Source: Dermanyssus gallinae
Lineage: Eukaryota; Arthropoda; Arachnida; Mesostigmata; Dermanyssidae
Assembly: GCA_003439945.1 (NCBI GenBank)
Contig: QVRM01003977.1
Location: forward strand, 1-64,000
Length of the DNA stretch: 64,000 nucleotides
Direction: 5' to 3'
Below, in pieces: positions 21,645 to 33,599 of this stretch. The position numbers were made by a program, and so were the translations under genes. The stretch's first letter is position 1. Every line of letters starts with the position of its first letter. Below the pieces are notes generated by a model. It saw nothing but the letters and a program-made list of their open reading frames with translations, made no database searches and had not been told where the DNA came from.

Positions 21645-22513
21645 ATGTGGCACCAGAGTGCCACATTGTAAATTACAAAGTGCAAACCTCGATTTTGTAC
21701 TTATAGCTGAGATAATAAGCGAGTGAGATGCCAAGCCTCATGTGTTTAAGGTTCTTGCAGATTTGATAAGGCCAACGAAGTTGGAGTAGTGACCAAGAGA
21801 AATGTGCTTTATTTCGACAACTATGACTAATTTGGTTAGGTGTGGAAACGGAAGAATCGAAAGTTTTTTATATTGTTCTGTTGTTACTAACATGCTCTGT
21901 GGGAGACCCAAGACAACACGAATAAAATGATCTCGAACGAATGCATGGTCTTTTCTCGAAATCAATCACCGCTTCATCTGCTTCAGAAGATGGACGCAAA
22001 GCGCCCTCTTTTGAATGTCAAAGGTTGAATGTAAATGATGGCATTTAGCAGTGTCAATTTGTGGAATCTAAATTACTTGATTTAGTAGAAAAGGAGTGCT
22101 CCAGTTATAACACCGGCTCGAGCTGACGCAGCAGTCTCTTTTGTTTAGTGTAGAGGAGTAACTGGAAATTGCATTCTGCTTACTGCAGGAAACTCGTTTG
22201 CGAGTGTGCGACCCTAGCCCACTAAAACCCAGTCATCACCCTATTCCCCCACCGACCAGAAACTTAGTATGCAAATACTTCAAACAATTGTGGGGAGAGG
22301 TTGCGTCAAAAAGATGGCGAGAAAAGTCGTGCAGTTTTGCACATCATTTGCAGCCGTGATAAGAAAATATTTGCAACGTACCAATTGTTTCAAAAATCTG
22401 GACTGTACTCTCTCGACTAGTACTCCTTCTCTGGCTAAGGTCGGTATGCCTCTAAAAGACTTCCGCGCTATAATCTTTACTAAGATATTTCAATATAAGT
22501 ATTTGTATAATTA

Positions 22514-22551
<38 letters not shown>

Positions 22552-23290
22552 TTAAAAGTATGTATATATGTGTATATATATATGTGCAACTCGGAGGAGG
22601 CAGACGATGTAAGGCACTGCTATGAACAGTGCGCCTTTTTCGACACTGAGCGAGAGCTACTGTCCCGGAACTTACGATTAAATAACCCCCTGACGTGCCA
22701 AGCCTTTGTAGAGGCGCTCCTCAAGGATCACAAACCATGGATTATGATTACAGGATTCGCAGTATCTCCGAGGTGAAAATGACCGCCGCACAAAGCCGAG
22801 AAGCCTAAGTGGCAAGAAGAGTGGCCAGGTGAAGTAATCTCGAGATGACAGTACTGCGGCCACCCGCCCACGAGCGGGCAAAGAGGACGACTGGATTTTA
22901 GTGGGTGCGAGTCCCACACCACCGTAGCCTTAACAACGACGCCCGGTGTGCATAACGTACTTTACTGGTTACCTCTATTAAAAAATATTACTAGAATATT
23001 ATATTCAATTAAAAATAATGATCTTAAATAGGTATTGTCCAAAAATATTGTCCAAAAAAGACATTAATAGGGGATTATCCTAAAATAATCTTTAATTGAT
23101 TAAACTTGAAAATAATTTTATTAATTTTAAGTGAAATCTTAGTTTTCTTCTGCTGCACACTCTACCAAAAACAGTAATTTTCAACGAACACATGTCTGAA
23201 TTGGCAAATAAGATGGCATACGTTATTAACGCGCTGCTTTATGGAATCCAAATACCGGCGCCTTATTTGTGGAATCTTTGTAATCAGGAG
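21645..23290. other. No gene supported
   Basis: It contains a (TA)n tract at 22515-22546. A short segment (22583-22780) has a plus-strand frame with CNSEEADDVRHCYEQCAFFD, which looks like the C-terminal knuckle region of an R1-type element but is too short to assign firmly. The remainder is AT-rich and unremarkable. Confidence 0.4.
22583..22777 (+). pseudogene. Possible R1-like C-terminal fragment
   Basis: The frame reads CNSEEADDVRHCYEQCAFFDTERE. The spacing of C, H and C resembles the knuckle seen at the end of R1-type ORF2 proteins (compare CVLCTTGAPDDAVHTVEDC at about 20.9 kb). There is no reverse transcriptase upstream; (TA)n lies directly 5'. Low confidence because only one motif is present. 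Confidence 0.35.
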
Positions 23291-23294
23291 AAAG

Positions 23295-23560
23295 GCAGCT
23301 GATTGCACGATTTGCTGTACAGAGATTCTATATGAAGATCTCTGTTCAAGACGTTTCAAGTTAGACAAAACCTTTTCGATGTGCTTGTGGAAACTCTGCG
23401 GGTGAGAGCGTGGATTATATAACCCAACATAATGCGCTCAAGCAGTTATGTGGACTCGACTTTTGGAGCTAAGATAAAATGAGATGATGATATACAGATA
23501 TGTGATCATGTGTTTGTATGCACAATATGTAACTTGATCATTGGATAATATAGCTAAGTA
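23295..23560 (+). repeat. Dispersed repeat family, copy 1
   Basis: It shares an ordered series of blocks with 50485-50745: attgcacgatttgctgtaca, tgaagatctctgttc, a cttgtggaaactctgcggg block, and gactcgacttttggag. Copies differ by substitutions and small gaps. No coding capacity is seen. Confidence 0.8.
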
Positions 23561-23699
23561 ACTAACACATATATGTGTTTGTCTTCCAAAATGAGTCGGC
23601 GAGTAAACTCAGCCAAAATAAAGTGTGTATTCAGTTTTAAAAAAGTCGTTCATGGTTATTACTACTAATACTAGTTTGGTAAAATATTAAACAATTCTG

Positions 23700-24500
23700 C
23701 GTTCGTACTAATCTACGGAGAGATACCCACTAGCCAGAGGGCCTGCTAGCGGATCGATGAGTTATTTGCCACTTAGATACGGTATGCCGTTGGTCCACTT
23801 ATGCAGACGCAAGGAGCATTTTACACCCTTCAGGTGGGCACCATTAATTGAGAAGTAGAATTGATACTTCTATTACCGAATTTCTTGGGATTTAGTAACT
23901 TCTATTCTTTGTGACCGATAAATCACCTGCTCCATATCTTGATGAGAGAGCCCAAATTACACATGGATGGTTAGATTCTCTGAGCTTCTCAAGCCTCCGA
24001 TGTCTCAATCTTGGAACAAGTGTTTTTAACGCTGGCAGTCTTCCATTGATTGGTGCATAAATGTAAGCCAACTTATTCCATCTTCAGCCATGTCTTCTTC
24101 ACAGTCTTCCTTATTTCCACATTCAAAGAGTTTACTCTCGTGGTGCTTGGTCTAGGCCCGCACACGAGTCTGTGTATTAGGTGCGGGATGACAATCTCCT
24201 TTAGCACCATCAGCCTTGGCGAGGCTTCAGTGGATCCCAAGCCCTCGCAACTGCAGAATAGGGGTTACGCTATCCAAGGGCCGTTGTTAAGTTGCTTTTG
24301 TAGAACTCATGATGATTAGGTCATCTGTAAACACTAGACCGATAATTCTTGTTTCGTCTAACAGGGCGTACCCTAGGCCTTCTTTCTCTAGGTCCTTTAA
24401 TAAGTCATTGATCACAATGTTTAATAAAAGGGTGGCAGTGGATTTCCTTGTCAAACTCCTCGGGTTGGGTGCATGGTTTTGGCTTCACCGAAACGAATGA
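23700..24500 (-). pseudogene. R2-like reverse transcriptase relic
   Basis: On the minus strand a frame reads LLLNIVINDLLKDLEKEGLG, YALLDETRIIGLVF and then TDDLIIMSSTKAT. This is the RT region leading to the catalytic box, with FADD changed to FTDD. The preceding GV(R)QGxPLSP-like box is present but frameshifted (about 24440-24480). Beyond the catalytic box the match decays, with stops in all frames. The R2-type assignment rests on the spacing and wording of this box and is tentative. Confidence 0.65.
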
Positions 24501-24935
24501 TGGTACTGGAGTCCCTAGGTAGGGATTTAATATATTTATTTTTGTGTCTATAAAGATACAATTGTATTGTAGGAACGTTTTGAATTATTATACAAATAGT
24601 AGAAGTGGTTAAGGCTAACCTCCTTGCTTGCGCCGAGTCGCATCTGATAGGCTATTCAACGACGGCACCGCAGCACACAATGTCGCGTGGTACCTAGGGC
24701 ATTCTTCACCACATACATTATATATGTATCTGCAGTTGCATGAACACCCCCCCCCCCCGTCCCACATAAAACTTGATGAAAACCATAAACAGCGAAGTGC
24801 GTGAGGACGTGTCGGTTCGTTTGTTCGGCCTGTTTCCATGTTTCAGAGGAAATCGCACCCGTGCTATAGAAATCAGGATCGATCTTCGCTATTTTGCTCT
24901 CCTAAGAGCTGATGAATTGCTCGTATGCCGGTGTG

Positions 24936-25690
24936 GAATACAATACAAAGGTCTCCTTTATTTAAAAAAGGGGTCGAACAAGGGAAATTAATTGCTCGCA
25001 TTCGCGGGCTAGGCGAGCTGTTCGCCAAACAAATGAGTGGTTAACGACTGCCACATTGGCTATCTCGGGCGGTTGAATGGAACCGCGACTCCGTAGGCAG
25101 TTTGATCGCACGTGGTAGAGCTTATTGATCTGATAATTGCGTATAAGATATTTAAAAACGCGGTAGTCAACACGACGCTGGTACTCCGCGACACTTGGGA
25201 GTACGACTCTGTCACGCGTCCAGTTGTCCTGAATACGCTGCAGCAAACATATATCCTTGTCGTCAAAAGGCGTCCACACGTGAGCACAGTATGACCATTT
25301 TGGCACTACTGGGGCTTCATAAAGACGCAGGTATTTGGAGGCATCTTATGATTAGAATACGCTTAGTATAAAATTACTTAGTCAAGAGGCAGCTTTTGCT
25401 GAACGGCAATGTGCGCCCGAAACTTCATATGTCTATCGAACGTAACTCCTAGGCCCTTGTAGGATGTTACCTCAGGTATAGGGAAATCTTTTAGCTGGTA
25501 CTTGAAGTTGTCGGGAGCTGTCTTCAGGACCGCGCACTTTGGAACTGAAATTACCATATCATTTAGCTCACACCAGGTGGCAATACTATTAATGGCTGCT
25601 TGAATATTCAGGCGATCCTCGTTTCCTCTAATCTAGGCATATATTTTTAAATCGTGTGCATACATTTTGTATGTTATGTTCAGGCCTGCA
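24936..25690 (-). pseudogene. LINE fragment A (RT), minus strand
   Basis: The minus strand reads ITYKMYAHDLKIYA, then NSIATWCELNDMVISVPKCAVL and YKGLGVTFDRHMKF, collinear with the plus-strand copy at 26.5-27.5 kb (ITYKLYADDLKIYG, SKWCVDNEMLISVPKCAVL). The catalytic YADD is now YAHD and stops are frequent. The 3' end is AAATAAAGGAGACCTTTGTATTGTATT, matching the layout of the plus-strand copy's end (AAATAAAGGTGCATTTGAATTGAATT). Confidence 0.8.
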
Positions 25691-26082
25691 TACCGTAGGA
25701 GGCGACTGGCGCCACCGTCATGTTGAACAAAGCTAGCGTCGTTCATAGGGATAGTCTCGAAGGAGTTCTTATACAAGCACTTACAACCAGCGCTCGGTGC
25801 ACTCTGTCTGTACTGTGCTCCACGAAGGACCGGCCGTTTGTAGGGGATATCACCCCTAGGTGTTTCTGGTTGTTCACATATTTCAGGGATGTTCTGTTTA
25901 TGTGCAGCGCATCAAAAGGCGCAAGACGGCCACCGCGTCGAAATTTTATGGCCTCTGTCTTGTCCATATTAATCAATAGGCCAGCCTCTTTCACATACCC
26001 CGACAGCATTGCCAGCGCCTATTGAACGTAAAATCGACTTCTTCCGAAAATCGCAAGATCATCGGCATAGAGCAGAGTTTTC
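25690..26082 (-). pseudogene. LINE fragment B (second RT family), minus strand
   Basis: It reads LLYADDLAIFGRS, GLLINMDKTEAIKFRRGG, VNNQKHLGV and ASYGMQA on the minus strand. The catalytic box is intact, but stops follow. The wording differs from fragment A, so this is another family. It abuts A on one side and the plus-strand element on the other, consistent with nested insertion. Confidence 0.75.
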
Positions 26083-27588
26083 GTGTATCCGTACTCAGTA
26101 TTTCGTATAGGTATGTATAGGTACTCAGTAGTTCGATGTGATCGTGGCTCCCGAGGAGGGGGGGTTTGTATATTAATTCAAAACACGATGAAAGTTTGTG
26201 AACTAAGACTAGAGAGTGGCATCGAAGCTGTCGCTTTGGACGTATATTCCAAATATAGTTCCATCAGGGTTGCCTGTTATTATGCGACAAACGCCGGCAC
26301 CCTTGCTGAACGCAAGAAACGCATAAAAACTGTATGTGACTCATTTGACTTAATTTGTGATACAACCAGTCCAATTTTAATTTCTGGAGATTTCAACCTT
26401 CCAAAATTATACTGGAAGGATATTACGCTTTTAGATTCGCAAACCATGGAGTCCACCTTTGTTAATGCCTGCATCACCAACGGCTTACACCAACAATGGC
26501 CATCATTTCTCGAAGGCATTTGATAGAGTAAACCATGTGAAACTTGTACAAAAGCTTAGGTACTTGGATGTAGATACTCGCTCTATATCATGGATTGCTA
26601 GTTATCTTACCCGTAGAGAGTTCTGCGTTCGCGTAAACAATAGCTTTAGTGAGTCGGGCACGTGCCCCTCAGGCGTTCCTCAGGGATCAAGCCTCGGGCC
26701 ACTTTTATTTTGCACATTTGTTTTAGATCTTAAAAACGTTATTCCTGAGTCGATAACTTATAAGCTTTATGCTGATGATTTGAAAATATACGGAACTTCC
26801 AACACCGCTAGCGAAAGGCAAGTACTACAGAGTACGATTGAGGCGGTTTCTAAGTGGTGTGTGGATAATGAAATGCTTATATCAGTGCCGAAATGTGCTG
26901 TACTGTGTTTAAAAGAAGCCCAAAACTACATGCTACATGGGGAGGCTATTCCTATTTTAAATTGTATTAGGGACCTAGGGGTTGCGGTGACACCGCAACT
27001 GGATTTTAGCACTCATATTACACAAGTCATCCGATCAGCTAATCTTATATCTAATACCATATTTCGTTGTTTTATAATTAATGATTACAATTTTTACATA
27101 AGGCTTTATAATAGTTTGGTTGTACCTAAGTTTATCTATTGGTGTGAGGTTTGGCGGCCTTATTTAGATTAACACATTAAAGCAATGGAAAGTGCACAGA
27201 GGAGATTCCTTCGTCGTGTCTCGTTAAGGCGCAATAGTGCCCGAAATTCTATTGTCATAAGCCCTATTCGGGAACTTCAGTCCAGAGCGGATAATCGCAT
27301 GTTCAGTCGTATCATAAACTCATCAAATAAGTCAAACTATTTTAGCATTCGGTTAAACAATCTTAGAAGCGGTAACACCATCTCGTCGAAACAAATTGCC
27401 AAGACAGATCGTGTAAATAACATGTTTTCGTGGCGGATGACGAGGGCACTGAGAACTTGAAACGCTAACAGTGCAAATGTCGGCACATAAGCAAACTGAC
27501 TATTGTATGTATCTAGGTAACGGTTTGTAAAATGTAAATAATGTCCCCCCTTTGACAAAATAAAGGTGCATTTGAATTGAATTGAATC
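26083..27588 (+). pseudogene. LINE element C (endonuclease plus RT), internally deleted
   Basis: The endonuclease part (26.1-26.5 kb) has GSRGGGVCILIQ and PILISGDFNLP, typical of APE-type LINE endonucleases. It then jumps abruptly at about 26510 into the RT palm (FSKAFDRVNHVKLVQKL, PQGSSLGPLLF, YKLYADDLKIYG), losing the stretch between. The RT frame then stays open to a stop at 27172, and the C-terminal part follows at 27185-27460. The 3' end is AAATAAAGGTGCA followed by (TTGAA)n repeats at 27570-27586. The family is close to fragment A. Confidence 0.9.
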
Positions 27589-27769
27589 TGGACTGGTCCT
27601 GAACGCGGCGTGGAAAATCGCTCACCAATCTAGGGATTTTATGTACTCCATGAAGCGTTCTAGTGGAGAGCCCTTCAGTCGCAAGGGCATTCATGACAGC
27701 ATCATGTATGCACTTAGCGTGCGCGTCTGTCTTTCTGTTTGTCTATGAATCAGTGCACAGATGGTCCTT

Positions 27770-28290
27770 GATCATCACATGCATGACGCTTGCGAGAAGA
27801 GATCGTTGCGCTGCATGCCTCTCTCGAATAAAATGCCGAGAGCGCAGCTGACAACAACAACAACGACAGTGTGTCATCTATGTGTACGTATGTTATCATG
27901 TGTTTATCATCTACTGTATCATCCGATGTGCTTTGCATATATATACTCAATATAGTGCGTCTCACCTCTGGTCTGGGCTTGCATGTGACAATCGCCATGC
28001 CTATACCAGATACGTAGTTCATGGCTATCATCACCTGGTCTGTTCGGATACGAGCTTCCACGAGGAGTACACGAAATGTATCTCTTAACTGTGCTCTCAG
28101 GCGTTTTACGAAGTTCCATGCGTCTGCCTGCCTGGCCTTTGCGAAGAGATAGATCACTGCACTGCCTCTCTCGCTCGAATAGCATGCCGCGCGAGCAGCT
28201 GACTGTATAAATGTACGATCTATATAATTATCTATGTTATATGCATACTCATAGTAAGAGTGAAATAAATATGATGATGAATATACTCAA
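27770..28290 (+). mobile_element. Two copies of the (ATG)n-ended short element
   Basis: A partial copy at about 27770-27850 (gcgagaagagatcgttgcgctgc, cctctctcgaata) and a longer one at about 28029-28285 (catgcgtctgcctgcctggcc, gcgagcagctgactgtataa, aataaatatgatgatga) match the insertion at 598-829. A short repeat of the tail (atactcaatatgagtgaaat) follows the second copy. Confidence 0.75.
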
Positions 28291-29240
28291 TATGAGTGAA
28301 ATCAATGTGATCAATCGTAATCATCCTATGCTGTCACTACTGCTAATCGTGGTCGTGGTCCTGACGCTGGCGGTCCTGACGCTGGCGGAGGCGGAGGCGG
28401 CAGCGAGGGTGGCGGTAAGGGCGGCTGACTATGATGTGTGGCGGCCGACCGAATACGTACGTCGTCAACGTCGACAAGAGCCGAGAACTACGGTCGACGA
28501 GCGTAAACATGATTGACCAATCATCGTAGTAGCCAAAGCAAGTCTCTAATCGGTCGGTTGATTCGCTGGTGGTAGAGCCCGGTGAGGCTGGCTACCTTCC
28601 TTTTCCTCCGTAGCAGCAGCAGCAGCAGCAGCGATAGCGACAACAGCAGCATTAGCACTAGAGAGTAGAGAGAAAGCAGCAGAGGGAAGCGAAGAGATGA
28701 AAAGAGATGTTTCCTGATCGGGCAAGGTGCATACGAGAAGCTTGCGCAAGCTGGCTCGTGATCGGCAACGTCATTTTCCTTCATCTTGCTGTTTATCTAC
28801 ATCGGCCTTCTAAATAATAATAATAAGAATAAGAATAAGAATAATGATAATAATATATTAGACGCAGCATTGGTCTTGATCTAAATATATTGAGTGAGGC
28901 TGCAAAGAATCAGAGAGAGAGAGAGAGAAACAGCTAGAGAGAGATCGAGAGGGACTGAAAGAGAAACAAGTCCTCTAAAAGTACAAAAACGATTTGCCGT
29001 TCATTGGAGAACGCTTAGAGGCTGTGTAGTTAATTTAGCATACGCCTAATAGATAATCGCTTTGTGGCGATCAGGACAAACAAGCATGGAAGATGACGCT
29101 TTAGAAGACTTCGATTTGAGCATGTGGTGTTACGCGCAGCACGTCCACACTATAGTGGCTTTCAAGGCTCTTTGTTATCTAGGCTTTCCTTCTAATCGTC
29201 GCACATACACACACATATATATATAGAGCTAAACTTCTTG
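28290..29240. other. Low-complexity DNA without a supported gene
   Basis: It contains an (AGC)n run at 28613-28634, AAT/AAG-rich sequence at 28810-28858 and (GA)n at 28911-28930. Open frames here are products of these repeats. Confidence 0.6.
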
Positions 29241-29251
29241 GGTTGAAGTGA

Positions 29252-29424
29252 AGTGAATCCTCAGCCAAGATTTAACGTCCTCGAGAGTGCTTTCGCATTG
29301 AATCATAAACGTACCCCATAAACGCAAATGTGTGCAACGGTGGGGCTCGATCCCGCGCACCTATCTAGTGTCTCCTCCGGTCGCGCAGGCGCAGGCGAAT
29401 GTACCACACCACCGGGATCGACAT
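29252..29424 (-). mobile_element. tRNA-derived SINE, minus orientation
   Basis: Reading in reverse, the copy shows the ggcgtggtggtgtacat-type head (in reverse ccaccgggat), a B-box-like gggatcgagcccc and the body ending ttggctgagg. It is nearly full length. No exact target duplication was found by eye. Confidence 0.8.
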
Positions 29425-30154
29425 ATGTAGTTGGCAGGCAGTCGAGCAATTTTAGAATTGGAGCATTAGCAGAGGATTTGAATCCAGCCGTCACCCAGCA
29501 CACCACGAGACCAAAAAAAACGACGAACCCCACTGAATAGTTACTGCCTTTGTTGCTTTTACGGAGCTCGTTTAAATACTAAGTCAGATTAGCTATTGTT
29601 ATTTTATCGTATGAAAAGATCGCATCACGGGATGTGAAATTTGCAGACATCACGAACGCAGTTATGGCTTGATTACTGGACAGGAGACGCGTCTGAATCA
29701 TTATGAGGGGGACTGAATCATTATCTACTGGTACGACGTTAAACAGACTGAGCTCATTAGTTACTTAGCTCATTAGTTACTCTCATTAACATTAGACTTT
29801 AAACAGACTAAGCTCTCTCATGAAACAGCACACGGCGTTTTCTACGGGGCCTACGGCGGCAGTATAGGCTCTCGTAGCTGGCTCTCCACAGCAGTGTGTA
29901 TCAGTGTTTTCGATCGACTCTGGCGTACTCTATTCTAGTTTCTTTTCCAGCAGATTGTTCCCATTGGCCAAGAAATCACCTTATTGACAATGGGCTCTTC
30001 TGTTGATTGCGGTTTCGTTAGCTGACTAAACAGTAGCTTTACAACGGGCGGGGTGGGGGGGGGGGCATATCATCCGAGTGTTAACTTCGTTAGTCGGAGA
30101 AACTTCATATTTTTAGTGTCGGAAGTTATATAGCTCGTTATTTAAAAAAAATAG

Positions 30155-30204
30155 GTATGCGATAGCTACAGTACACTGGGTATGTGATAGCTACGGTACA
30201 CTTA
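30155..30204 (+). repeat. 25-bp tandem duplication
   Basis: Two adjacent 25-bp units begin gtatgcgatagctacagtac and gtatgtgatagctacggtac. They differ at a few positions, so the duplication is not very recent. Confidence 0.85.
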
Positions 30205-30830
30205 GATAGATTCCCCAAGAGGCTGTATGCTTTTGTGCGCTGGTTACTGGAGACTCTGCCTGACGATAACGGTTGAGACAATCCAGCATAGAACAGGAGT
30301 TTGTCTGCAGGGTCCTTCACCCTAACGCGTTGCCGGGTCTTTTGTGTGTTTCTTGTCGGCCATTGCGTTACGCAGCATTTTGCTTTAAAAAACCTCTGCG
30401 GTCACTATTAGCAAAAATTGCAGAAGTCCGTAGTATCTGTCGGCCAAATGATATATATCTCACTGGTGTAGTTTTATCGTTTTGATCTAAGCCTATGTAA
30501 TTCTACCAAGGCTCGGGTTTTAAAAGGCCCTGCTCACAAGGAAAACTGCTTTTAAGATTTAGAAGCACCTGTTTGAGACTGAATTAATAACTTTTCGGGA
30601 CTTTTGTGCGAAAAACAAGTGGACCATTATTTTTTGTATATGTGTATAACTAGGTGGGCTAATCTGGGAAGTTATTACATTGTCACACTCGACACCCAAG
30701 CAGCACAAAAAAGCAGCGCGTACAGGCGAGTTCGAGTTATTCGTTAAGACGACCGATATATACTCGAGTCTATTGTTTATCTAGAAGTAAGTATTATTAT
30801 GATTATGTTACAATATAAAATAGTAGCCCT

Positions 30831-30856
30831 CAACATCCATGATGTCATGGATGTTG
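30831..30856. repeat. Perfect 12-bp-arm palindrome
   Basis: caacatccatga and tcatggatgttg are exact reverse complements separated by tg. Only two spacer bases lie between the arms, so it could form a tight hairpin or serve as a dimeric protein site. No promoter or gene is visible next to it. Confidence 0.85.
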
Positions 30857-31128
30857 ATGATTGCATGGATTTGGTTACAGTTGAAGACTCCCATCGAGTC
30901 TTCTACGGAAGACGGTAACGGTGGCCAACCTGTTCCGAGGGAAGAGGGATTAGATACCCACCCGCAACGCCCCAAGCGTCGTTGTCAAGGTGTCGATGCT
31001 GCGGCTAGAAGCTAGGGTGTGACGATCTGACGATTAGGCTAATGCGATGAGGCTACGGCGATCAGGCAAATGTGCTTTCATTATCAATTATGCTCATCTC
31101 GATCAGTATCCTCGCGCAGATATTTTGC

Positions 31129-31330
31129 TCTCGATTTCTCTCTCTACCTTAATAATGATCCCTAGCTCAATCTCTGGCTCTGTCTCTCTCTCTCTATTAT
31201 AATTTTTCTCCCTATCTCTATTTCAATTTTTCTCTCTCTCTATTTCAATTTTTCTCTCTCTCTATTATAATTTTTCTCCCTATCTCTATTTCAAATTTTC
31301 TCTCTCTCTATCTTAATTTTTCTCCCTCTT
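31129..31330 (+). repeat. Degenerate TC-rich tandem repeat
   Basis: Units alternating tttctctctctcta with tttcaatt or ttataatt recur about every 22-30 bases. It is pyrimidine-rich on the plus strand and has no coding content. Confidence 0.85.
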
Positions 31331-31555
31331 TGTCTGGTTGGTAGTGCAGTATGCGCAATACCAACCAACACCCTAGCTGGCTGACAGTGGCTATAATTGG
31401 TGGCGGACTTCAGAGCACCGCTGTCTTCCTGACGGGGAAACTCACTAATCAATTCACGCTCACGTAGACTCGTCCACTCTACGCGCCGATCGCCGATTGC
31501 CAGAGCTTACTCTAACTGACCGAACATCTGCCCAACTGCTTGAGCCGTCTCCGCC

Positions 31556-31685
31556 AGCAGCAGCAAATAACAACAACAACAACAACCAATACAGCGACAG
31601 CAATAGCAGCAGCAACAACAACAAGCAAAACGGCAACTGCAATATCAACAGCAAAAACAACAACAACAACAACAGCAACAACAAT
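31556..31685 (+). repeat. CAA/CAG triplet tract
   Basis: Imperfect CAA and CAG triplets encode Gln, Asn or Thr runs on the plus strand, and Leu runs on the other, depending on frame. All frames being open here comes from the triplet bias and not from a gene. Confidence 0.85.
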
Positions 31686-32129
31686 CCAGTTTGGTGTAGC
31701 GGATCCTCGTCATCATCATCATTCTATCCTGTCTTGTGGCCCGCGACGCTGCGGCGGCGAGCCGTCCGATGCGCTGGTCGATGAGCTCGTTGTTTATGCT
31801 CACTCCGATGTTTCACTCCCTCGTTCTTTCATTCACGTGGTTCCTTTGGTCTTTCAGTCTGTTGTTTCGATCATGATTCGAACTTTTTTTTATACTTTCG
31901 CAGCTGCCCAGCTAGCCAGCCAGCCAGGCAACCAGACAGCTAGCTACCTACGTCCGTTTCCTTAGTCTCTAGCATAGCCCTGCCTAACCAAGCCTAGCCT
32001 AGTACAATATAGCTCAGCCTAGTGTCTAGTTCGGCCTAGGCCAGCCAAGCCGTCTCGCCTCTCAAACAAGGCCGGCCTTATTGCTACTGCAGCGGCAGCT
32101 GTCAGCGATCGGCTTCATCTTCTTCTTCT

Positions 32130-33105
32130 TACGTTGTTTCTCCCTTTCTTTCTTTCTTTCTTTCTTTCATTTATTTGTTCTTTCTTTTCTGCCTGCCTTT
32201 CCTCCTTGTCTTCGACATCGTCGTCGTCGTCTTCGCCTCATTCGTCGTCTTCTTCTTTTTCTTCCCTATTTCCTCTTCCTCGCCCACTGGCGATCATTTG
32301 TATCCGTGATCTCTGCCCGTTGTTTCCATCGCCGCCGCCTCCGCCACCACGACTGCACACTCGAGACGCAACTGATCGTGACTGGAAGCTGATGGTGGTG
32401 GAGATCATCATGGTAATGATGATCATGGTGATGGTGTTGATGGTGGTGATCATGGTCGTGATGGTGATGCTGGGGCCGGTGGTCCAGCCGCATCTGCTGT
32501 AGCGACGAGGGGAGAAGACAATATCAGACTGTTGCGCCTGCTCTACGTGGGCTAGTAGCAAACATACGGACAAACAGACAGACATACGGATGGGCTGGCT
32601 GGCGGGCTGGCGGGGGCAAACTCGCCCATTGGTCGTCTGGTGGTAGTTGGTAACGACAGCGCGTAGTAGCGGCGGCTACTCAGCCAGCTTCTGATGATAC
32701 TGCAGCTTTCCCGTAATGATTTCGCACCAGGGAAGTCGTAGTAGTAGTAGTAGTAGTAGGAGAAGTAGAAGAACAAGAACAAAAACCTGAACAAGAACCC
32801 CGGAACCGCTAAAGGCCTAGACATCGACGTGTCCCGGCGTCGTGGCGGCGTGGGTGAAGCCACAATTGACGTTTGTTGCAGTCAACAAACAAACAAACAC
32901 GCAAACAAGCCAGCAAGAAAACAACTGGTGGCAGTCACTGATAGACAATGCTATAGAGAAATAGAGAGAGAGCGAAAGAAGGGCGAGAAATAGAGAGACA
33001 CAGAGAGGAGGGGCACAGGGAAGGAGGGAACAGAGCTGCTGGAACGAAATTACTATTCTTGGACGGCCCGGCCTCTCTTAGTTAGTTAGTTAGTTAGTTA
33101 GGACA
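32130..33105. other. Cluster of simple repeats
   Basis: It holds (TTTC)n near 32143-32168, an ATGGTG-type run at 32391-32475, (GTA)n at about 32728-32757, GA-rich sequence at 32950-33010 and (GTTA)n at 33079-33101. Frames through it translate to low-complexity strings. No gene is supported. Confidence 0.65.
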
Positions 33106-33599
33106 CTTCGGTACTTAGTGCTTTTGTAGTTTGCTACTGCTAAAGAACATTTTGATCTGGCTCTCGCAGCCTGTCAAGTGTGGGACCAAATCAACGACTT
33201 GAAATCGCATGCCGCCGTAATCGTGGTGTCGTCGCGTGTGAGGTTCAGTGAGGTTTCGAAGTGTGTGGTTCAGAAGTGCCAAAATGCCCACCCAACTAAC
33301 TTCGGCTTGAGCGACTGTCCGCAAGTGGCCTTGCCAGTCATCTTCAATCATCAGCATTAGCACCGCACTAACATCATCATTATCTTCACCATCATCACAA
33401 GCATCGTCGCCAATGGTGTTGAAGAGACTGCCGGTTCGCAACGAAAGTTACGCTCGGCCAGCAACAAGGAACGCTCAACAATGATCACCATGGTCAAGGA
33501 TGGAGGAATAACGTGAGCCATCCTCGTAGGGAAATCAACTCGTCTAGGTTCGGTATGGCACTGCTCAATACTTACCAGCATTCGTCAGTTGCAACATAC

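Noticed and set aside
28211..28516. Frame with a leader-like hydrophobic stretch (LSLLLIVVVVLTLAVLTLAEAEA)
   Set aside because: It begins inside the tail of the short interspersed element and the hydrophobic stretch comes from a CTGACGCTGGCGGT-type tandem repeat, so a signal peptide is not credible.
31497..31965. Gln/Asn- and Thr-rich frames
   Set aside because: Same cause as at 44 kb: triplet repeat, with several frames open at once.
32134..32585. Ser/Phe-rich and His-rich frames on both strands
   Set aside because: Products of TTTC, TCG and ATGGTG simple repeats.
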